The notes beneath the pieces were generated by a model, which saw nothing but the letters and a program-made list of their open reading frames with translations, was not told the origin of the DNA and made no database searches. Below are positions 57,581 to 64,000 of a DNA stretch of 64,000 nucleotides, piece by piece (position 1 is the stretch's first letter; each line of letters opens with the position of its first letter). Origin of the DNA: Bufo bufo (Eukaryota > Chordata > Amphibia > Anura > Bufonidae); the NCBI RefSeq assembly GCF_905171765.1, contig NC_053389.1, forward strand, positions 215,394,624 to 215,458,623. Direction: 5' to 3'. Made by a program: the position numbers and the translations under genes.

Positions 57581-57582
<2 letters not shown>
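56336..57582 (+). mobile_element. Tc1/mariner transposon, complete copy of the 11568 family
   Basis: TA then CACTCACCTAAAGAATTATT at the left, in a TATA tract. At the right the 22 bp end motif TAATAATTCTTTAGGTGAAA(TC) is present twice in tandem (57539-57560, 57561-57582), and the terminal GAGTG is changed to AAATC. Followed by (TA)n. Confidence 0.93.
56484..57527 (+). pseudogene. Tc1-family transposase, one nonsense codon
   Basis: Frame from ATG 56484 to TAG 57525-57527, 347 codons, the normal Tc1 length. The only visible lesion is TGA at 56619-56621 in the HTH domain, where the sister copy has TGG (Trp) in KEWCEKGK. The whole DDE region is there, including GGGGGVMVW, AWSDESRF, KQDNAPCH and NPIEHL. 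An internal ATG at 56646 reopens the frame for 293 codons. Confidence 0.92.

Positions 57583-57662
<80 letters not shown>
57583..57662. repeat. (TA)n microsatellite
   Basis: About 40 uninterrupted TA units right after the Tc1 end. Confidence 0.98.
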
Positions 57663-57664
<2 letters not shown>

Positions 57665-57748
57665 AAAAGAAGCAGCACACAAAAAAAGGACGGGTGCAAA
57701 AGAATCCTCCTAAGAGACCTGCGACCAAGATCCCAAATGTAGATAATG

Positions 57749-57941
57749 TAGCAAAAGAAGGCAGCACTCCAGATTGCAGTAAAAAAGTGGACGGTTTATT
57801 CACTCATCAGCAACGTTTCAGCTCTCTCAATGGAGCCTTTTTCCAGCTGGAAAAAGGCTCCATTGAGAGAGCTGAAACGTTGCTGATGAGTGAATAAACC
57901 GTCCACTTTTTTACTGCAATCTGGAGTGCTGCCTTCTTTTG

Positions 57942-57944
<3 letters not shown>
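57749..57944. repeat. Perfect palindrome, 98-bp arms, no spacer
   Basis: Symmetric around 57846/57847 (TTCCAGCTGGAA); I followed the arms without mismatch to GTAGC/GCTA at the outer ends. It carries GCTGAAACGTTGCTGATGAG, GAATAAACCGTCC and GGAGTGCTGCC in the right arm. Confidence 0.95.

Positions 57945-57980
<36 letters not shown>
57945..57980. repeat. (TA)n microsatellite
   Basis: Second TA tract, directly on the outer side of the palindrome. Confidence 0.95.
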
Positions 57981-57983
<3 letters not shown>

Positions 57984-59051
57984 AGTACAGGCAATGCTGC
58001 CGTGTCCAAGAGTTTTACACTGGCACATGCTTGCTCTGTAGACGTTTTCTTGAGGTAAGAGGTAAATCTAGATAAGAAGTAGTTAAGCGAGGCTAATTCC
58101 GTCAACTATGCCAATCTAGAGGCTGAAACTGAACAAGTACAAAATGTGACTAAGGACCTGCCATGAGTTATGAGAATGTAAAAGACCTGCCCCTTAACCA
58201 AGATCTACCCCCTGTCCTACTTGGTCCTCTATATAAAAATATAGAGTCACGGTCCAACTGGGTGTAGACCAGCTCTCTGCTCCATAGGTGGGGTCTATAG
58301 CATTACTTTGATGCTGTCCAATTATAGCAGACAGCCTGGCTTTTCAAGATGTTTTTATAACTTTCTGATATATATATTGATACTTAGACAATACATGGTA
58401 AAGATGCCAGATTTACATTTGCTGATTGTAGCACCAAAGAATATAGGGGTCGTTTACTATTCAGGAGCAGATTGTGGCGCAAAGGCTATTTGCGCTGCAA
58501 TCTGACTTTTTCCCGCTCACGCCTGGTCTAAAAAAAGTGGGCGTGACATCGGCGGGTCGTCCGTTTTAGGCATAGAAAATGGTCTAAATGTAAGGCAGCA
58601 AGGAAGCTGGCTTACATTTAAACTGGTGTTGAATACTCTACATAACTTTGGCGGATCCACCGCCAGCTATGGGGGTTATTAAAACCGGCGTCTAAAATGC
58701 TGGACGTAATAAATAACGCTCATACTTTTCAAGATGTATTACAGGGACTTTAAGAAAAATGGTGCACATGAAAAAGTTGTAAAACTTTGTAGTAAGCTCT
58801 CTGTACGGTTTTACCTGTTCATTTATTTTTGGGCACCTTAAGTTTTTAATGTTTTGTGGTTTTTATTTCTGCGTTTCTTTGTAGTGTGTTTTACGATTAG
58901 GGTTTGATCAGTGTTTTTCCCCTAAAGAAAAAGTTGTGCATCTTGCATTTCATATTTCCCATAGACCTTCAGTTAACATCCTGAACTGGGGTTTGCACCA
59001 AAAACCACCACCAAAAAAAAGCAAAAATGCAGAAATGTGTGAAAGCACCCT
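57981..59051. other. Non-coding stretch without identified features
   Basis: AT-rich; no gene or complete element recognised. Confidence 0.5.
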
Positions 59052-59353
59052 AAGGCTGAATGCACTCGGCCGTGTTCCGCGGCCGAGAGCGGTCCGTGGT
59101 ATGCCAGGCTGGATTCCTGTTCAGAGCAGGAGCGCACGGAGTCATTGATTGCTATGACGCCGTGCGCTTCATGCCGCCGCTGCTGTACAGTAGTACACTA
59201 TACGAGTGTATTACTGTACAGCAGCGGCGGCATGAAGCGCACGGCGTCATAGCAATCAATGACTCCATGCGCTCCTGCTCTGAACAGGAATCCAGCCCGG
59301 CATACCACGGACCGCTCTCGGCCGCGGAACACGACCATGTGCATTCGGCCTTA
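59052..59353. mobile_element. Near-perfect palindromic MITE
   Basis: AAGGCTGAATGCACTCGGCC at the left, mirrored by TGTGCATTCGGCCTTA at the right. Arms of about 145 bp match almost entirely (GGAGCGCACGG, TGACGCCGTGCGCTTCATG). A relative is at 29500-29752. Confidence 0.88.
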
Positions 59354-59554
59354 CACAGTAGAAAGAGCTCCGACTGAAAAGCTATCACAGTGTGCAGTCA
59401 TGTTGCGGTTTTTCAATGGAAAAGGTAATCCAACTTTAAAAAAAAAAAAATAAAAAAAAAAAACACACATTCGGGTCGACTTCCACATTCTAACCTACCA
59501 TTAGAAATAAACCACGCGAGTCCAGAAAAGCTCTCATACTACTATTTACGGTTT

Positions 59555-62239
59555 TTTATTAATGTATCTGTGTACAATATATTAAATAGAAAAAATTACA
59601 AACATAATTCCAATCCAATATTACCGCGTCTTACCCCTTCAAAGATGAGGTATTCAGTCCTGAATCATTTTCACAGCTTCTGAGTGAATGCGACAGACAG
59701 GCACAGTGCGGCGGGGGACAGGAGACCGTACCCCACCATGGCACTACAATTACACATCCTGTCAAATGCGTCACATTACAAAACTGAAATATGGGTAATG
59801 CCCCTTAAACATATCCAAAAAGATGTGCTTTCCATTCCTCTCGACTGGCATGATCGGGATAAATGCATGCACGGTCAGTGTCATTCTATGGCCACCTTCA
59901 GCCTGCTGTAGTGTTTTCTTCCCTATCAACATTGGGGAGCAAAGTCGGTGCACAAGTAGCTTCAACATGCTGTGAGATTCTAGGAACCAGCCTTCTGAAA
60001 ATCTGATTTAGGTCAATACTTTTCTCTTAAAGGGCTGCGCATATCAATCCCACATTTCTGGAGGTTCTCATAGCTGGAACAATGTGACACCTCTGTCATT
60101 AATCTCACTGGACACTAGTCAGCTGCCTCTCAGCCTGAAGTGGTTGACAACAGGGACAATAGAGCGTAACCAGCTGCACAGCACGAAGACTTTAGGTTTA
60201 ATGCCTCTTTAGCGTATTAAACTGAAAATCGCTTTGCTGGCGCACAATGAGACATCAAGGATAATGCACTTATTTGCTGCCCGTGGACTGGCAAAAACAA
60301 TAGCAGCGACGTGCGCTGGCATCTTGTATCCCACACAGCGGAGGGAGAAAGTATCATACAAGGCCAATCCATAACAGTAGCAATCAGGATCCAGTGCTGT
60401 GCTCCACTACCTGCGATATGGGTATTTGTGATATCCAGAAAAATCACAAACACTAGTCTGATAACATAAAGGAGGCTGTGAGACGAGCTCTCACAATGGA
60501 CAGAAATAAATAGGAGGAAGTGCTAGTTTATAAAAAAAAAAAATATATCATAAAACTGATGCTTTAGGGATATCTGTGAAGATCTCTTCTATGTAAGAGA
60601 TAATGCAGGGGATTGCAGTATATGCAGTTACCCAATATGCTCTTCAGACTGCCTAAAAAGAATGGCATATTCCATCATATGCTGTATTACAGAAGTGTCG
60701 GCATGGGGGCTGCCCTATGGCTCTGCAGTAGAAGTGACTGCACAGAATATCAAAGTATAGCCCGTGGATCAGCAACCCCCCCACACGCCAGCTGTTCAGA
60801 AACTACAACTCCCAGAATGCTCCATTTGCTTTTAATGGAGTTACAAGAACAGAAAAACAAATGTGCATGCTGGGAGTCGTAATTTCAAAGCAGCTGCAGT
60901 GCCAAAGGTTGCTGAACCCTGGTATAGCGTATATGAAGAAAATTTGCAGAGGTAGTGGAGGGTGGTAAACTCTGTACAGGGCTCAACATATTTTACACCA
61001 GAACAGCTACTGAAGTAAAGCAGAAAACAGGGTCGTATACAGATGTGTAAGCTCATGCCACCCATTACATGGAGTAAGGGCAGGTCCACGATTGGGCTTC
61101 AGCATGGTGAGAGTTGGTAGCTTTCTAGTGCTATGCCACTGCCTTGGCATTTGTTGAGGGCAGTTTCAGTAGCATGGTTGTGCCAAAAAGACGAGCACTG
61201 CCATTTTTATGAACATTTGTGAGGTCCGAACAGTCCAGGTGGCTACATGACAATGTGCCATTTTCAAGATTGAAGATCACGTTTTCTTTAATCTTCTACG
61301 GCTGTAAATTTGTTTCTTCAAGCTGCCAGCAGCAGAAAATGGACTAAAAGGTTGCCATACACATTAGATGGATGCCAGCTGAACGCAGCGATTTGGGCAG
61401 GACTAGCTGACCAACTAACTGTGTATGAGAGGCCACACTACTCGACTCAGATTGACGGGAGAGAAGTGTAAAGGGCTTCTTTTTTCTAAAGGTAGATAAG
61501 CCATTGCTAAGTGTCTGAAGATGGACATCTGGCAGCAGCTTAGTCCCCTTTCTCCATACAGGACACATGCAAGTCCATTATCCAGTCAAGCTAAGTGTGC
61601 ATTTGGGGGACCAGAACGAATAGCTGTTGTGCAAATGAACATTTGGCTAACAGCTATCGAAGGGTTATGGCTAGATTTAGACAAGATAGACACAAATCAA
61701 AATTATTTTCCAAAGGGTCGGCTTTAGCCCATAGAGAAAGCAATGCCAAACCAAGGCGTCACCTTAAGTGATAGTCCCTACCAACCTTGGAGGACCATCT
61801 GGCAGAAGATTATAAAAAGAACTGGCTACAGAACAAATGCGAAGCTTGTGCTATGGCAATGGAAAGGTTTCGGGTCGTATTGCTTTTTCATGCACTTTTC
61901 CACATCACATATTTGTCCAATAGGTTTAGAGTTCAATAAAACAAAAAGATTCTTTACACTAATGGAGAGGGGGGAAAAAAAGGAAAAATCCAACAATCAA
62001 AGTCCTCAATGACCAGCACTCAGTGAACACTGAGGCCCGGCTTGAAATGATGGAGGCGAGATCAAGTTCAGCTACGCTCTAGCGAGTACACTAGGCATCC
62101 AGTGCAAACAAGGTCTCCGTTTCCATAGTGCCCTACCCGTGAGCACCGGCAATAGTCACCATCCTCATTTGGCAATGGAGTGCTCAGCAGTGGTTGCAAG
62201 CCAGGAGAGGCGAGTTTCCAAGAAGAAGGTACAAGTCCT
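59555..62239 (-). promoter_or_regulatory. Probable 3' UTR of a minus-strand gene
   Basis: Below the stop at 62240 the minus strand continues for about 2.7 kb, mostly without recognised transposons, to AATAAA (59555-59560 in plus coordinates). Only one MITE (60770-60925) interrupts it. This makes a long terminal exon plausible but not proven. Confidence 0.4.
60770..60925. mobile_element. Foldback MITE with ACTACAACTCCCAG core
   Basis: AAACTACAACTCCCAGAATG pairs with the TGCTGGGAGTCGTAATTTC segment; flanking CAGCAACC and GGTTGCTG also pair. Same family as 29902-30117. Confidence 0.7.
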
Positions 62240-62348
62240 TTAAGACTGTTCTTGTTGTTCCTGTTGCATCTGCTGTTTTTTCTTGACAGAGATCCTTTTC
62301 TTCCTGGCAGCCAGCATCTCATAGAAGGGGTCCACACTCACTGCAGCC
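62240..62348 (-). CDS. Candidate last coding exon, unidentified protein
   Basis: Minus strand: acceptor CCGTCCTCTAG, then one base completing a codon and 35 residues to TAA at 62240-62242. The peptide [20 protein letters not shown] is followed by a Lys- and Gln-rich tail ending QQEQS. A pyrimidine-rich tract precedes the acceptor, and UTR-like unique DNA follows. The composition is protein-like and I do not recognise the protein. Upstream exons would lie beyond the right edge of the window or are unrecognised. Confidence 0.4.
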
Positions 62349-62936
62349 CTAGAGGACGGGAAAAGGCATGTTATAAGAGTAGAACCTAAAGCATTTTTCT
62401 ATATGCAAAACATGTACCATGGAATTATAAAGGGGTTAGTTAACTCATGACAATATAGTGTCCACCTATAGGAGAATGGAGAACCATTAACTGTATAATT
62501 TATGAATTCACTGTAAAATGTCTCACATATTGCGGTTATGACATACGGAGAAGTGTTCATCTGTTATAGGTCTACAAGCTCCATGACAAGACATAGAAAA
62601 CTGCAGGGGCCGGAGCTCTGTGGCCCCTTTATTCAGGAACAGTGTGTGTGAGTGGTTGTGTCCGCTACCGCAGTTCAGCCCATAAACAGGGCTACCATGG
62701 AGTACCAGGAGCAGCCATACCTGTATAGAGTGCCACCGTCTATTCATTCTGCTAATCTTTGGTGGTCCCCACTGAACATATATTACTGTCCTATCCGAAG
62801 CAAAATCACAAACAACCCGTTTAACCCCTTAATGACCAGCCTGTTTTGGGCCTTAAAGGAAATACTTAAAATATTACTTTATTATATATTCCCAAATACC
62901 TTTCATTAATCATAAATGGCTCGTTTTGTCTGTGTC
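62349..62936. other. Possible intron of the minus-strand gene
   Basis: No further exon or complete element recognised. Confidence 0.4.
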
Positions 62937-63448
62937 AATCATTAGGAGAAATAAAATAGCTGCCGTCCTATTAGTGCCAAACAAAACCTGTCCTAATCAC
63001 ACAGCAGGACAAGCTACTTCACAACACTGAGCTAAAGAGCTCAGTCACCCTCCTCTCATACTTGTCAGGGATTATGATCCTGAATAAAGCAGATAAGATC
63101 TTCAGCTGAATCTCTGTAGGAATGGAGTTCATGAGGAGACATGAAGTACAGAAAGGACAGACAGAACAGACTGCAGTAATGTGGGGCTGTGGTAATGGAG
63201 ACTGCATACAAGAGCTGCTGCTCATTATCCCCACCTCCTCATGAACTCCATTCCTACAGAGATTCAACTGATGATCATATTAAAAACTGTATTCAGGACT
63301 GTAATCCCTGACAAGCAGAGCAGAGAGAAGAATGAGGCAGCTCTTTACCTCAGTGTTGTAAAGTAACTTGTCTTCCTGTGTGATTAGGACAGGTTTTCTG
63401 CGAACCAATAGGACAGTGGCCATTTTATTTCTCCTAATGATTGTTCCC
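62937..63448. mobile_element. 512-bp foldback MITE
   Basis: CAATCATTAGGAGAAATAAA at the left faces TTTATTTCTCCTAATGATTG at the right, a 20 bp perfect end. AACCTGTCCTAATCACAC and ATGAACTCCATTCCTACAGA also occur in both orientations. No coding content. Confidence 0.85.
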
Positions 63449-64000
63449 TTTTCATTTATAATACAGCAATAATTTGACTCTTAATTCCCAGAGAACCCCT
63501 TTAATGACCAAATGATTTTTCCTTCATTTTTTCATTGTCGCATTCCAAGAGCTATAACTTATTTTTGTATAAATTTTGCAGTGTTCATTTCTTATCATGA
63601 ATAATTTTATAACTTTATTCTCTGGTTCACTATAATTATAGCCGTACTATCCGTCTGACTAAAATATATCTTTTTTGGTGTGTTTCAATTTAACTCAGTG
63701 AACACTGATAAATTAAATTAAACTTGGAGTTTTGTTTAGTTACCGATAATTCAAGTTTTGTTTTCATTTTTTTAATACCATTTAACAATCCCACAAAGGG
63801 GACTTTAATAGGCAAACTTTTGATTGCTTCTATAATTCTCTTGTACTGCTTGTGCAATAAAAGAATTATACTATCCGTGCTATACTGACAGTCACCAGCA
63901 GGCTGCGCCAGAGAGGCACAGCCTGCTAGGATACACTGCAGACTGCACTGGGGCCTTCAGTGGGCTTCAGACTGCCTTTGAGAGACATTGAAAACCCACA
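63449..64000. other. AT-rich non-coding end of window
   Basis: Low-complexity DNA with phrases like those in 17722-19860 (TTAATGACCAAATGATTTTT); probably another copy of a similar repeat running past the edge. Confidence 0.4.

Overview
The window looks like vertebrate, most probably anuran amphibian, nuclear DNA. This rests on one spliced neuronal-pentraxin gene, two other candidate gene fragments, and a very dense load of Tc1/mariner, hAT and short inverted-repeat (MITE) DNA transposons of types I associate with frog and toad genomes. The assignment is by pattern recognition only. There are no bacterial features, CRISPR arrays or operons, and most long open frames are accidental frames in repeats.

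Layout. 1-10.4 kb is repeat DNA: a foldback at 0.26-0.57 kb, a MITE at 0.86-1.26 kb, a 30-31 bp minisatellite at 1.75-2.8 kb, two full-length Tc1 elements (3132-4777 and 6520-8111) with frameshifted transposases, TTAA-flanked MITEs and a hAT-like element with a GC-rich minisatellite. At 10.4-11.3 kb lie an unrecognised protein-like segment (minus strand) and a plausible last exon of a Toll-like receptor with its poly(A) signal. 11.6-16.1 kb holds two more Tc1 elements; one is split by a 1.86 kb insertion with a 12 bp target duplication. 17.7-20.2 kb is low-complexity non-autonomous element DNA. About 20.5-26.4 kb is a decayed hAT (BED-finger type) transposon on the minus strand. It is split by a TTAA-flanked MITE, which in turn contains a hAT-like element carrying a minisatellite: three nested layers.

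27,599-46,185 (+) is the main gene: a five-exon neuronal pentraxin, NPTX1-like in sequence, predicted at 566 aa. All splice junctions keep frame. The pentraxin domain is complete, including the family signature and most calcium-site residues. Its unusual feature is a stretch of about 150 residues very rich in His, Glu, Gly and Arg in exon 1, built from short tandem repeats and placed where other neuronal pentraxins have a short linker. Introns 1 and 2 are full of MITEs, nested hAT elements and a Tc1 relic with an inverted duplication of its own 3' end.

46.2-59.5 kb is again repeat-rich: MITEs, a fourfold nested palindrome (53.35-54.12 kb), a second copy of the 11.6 kb Tc1 family at 56.3-57.6 kb, (TA)n tracts and a perfect 98 bp-arm palindrome. 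About 59.5-62.35 kb looks like the 3' UTR and last short coding exon of an unidentified minus-strand gene. 62.9-63.4 kb is a further foldback element.
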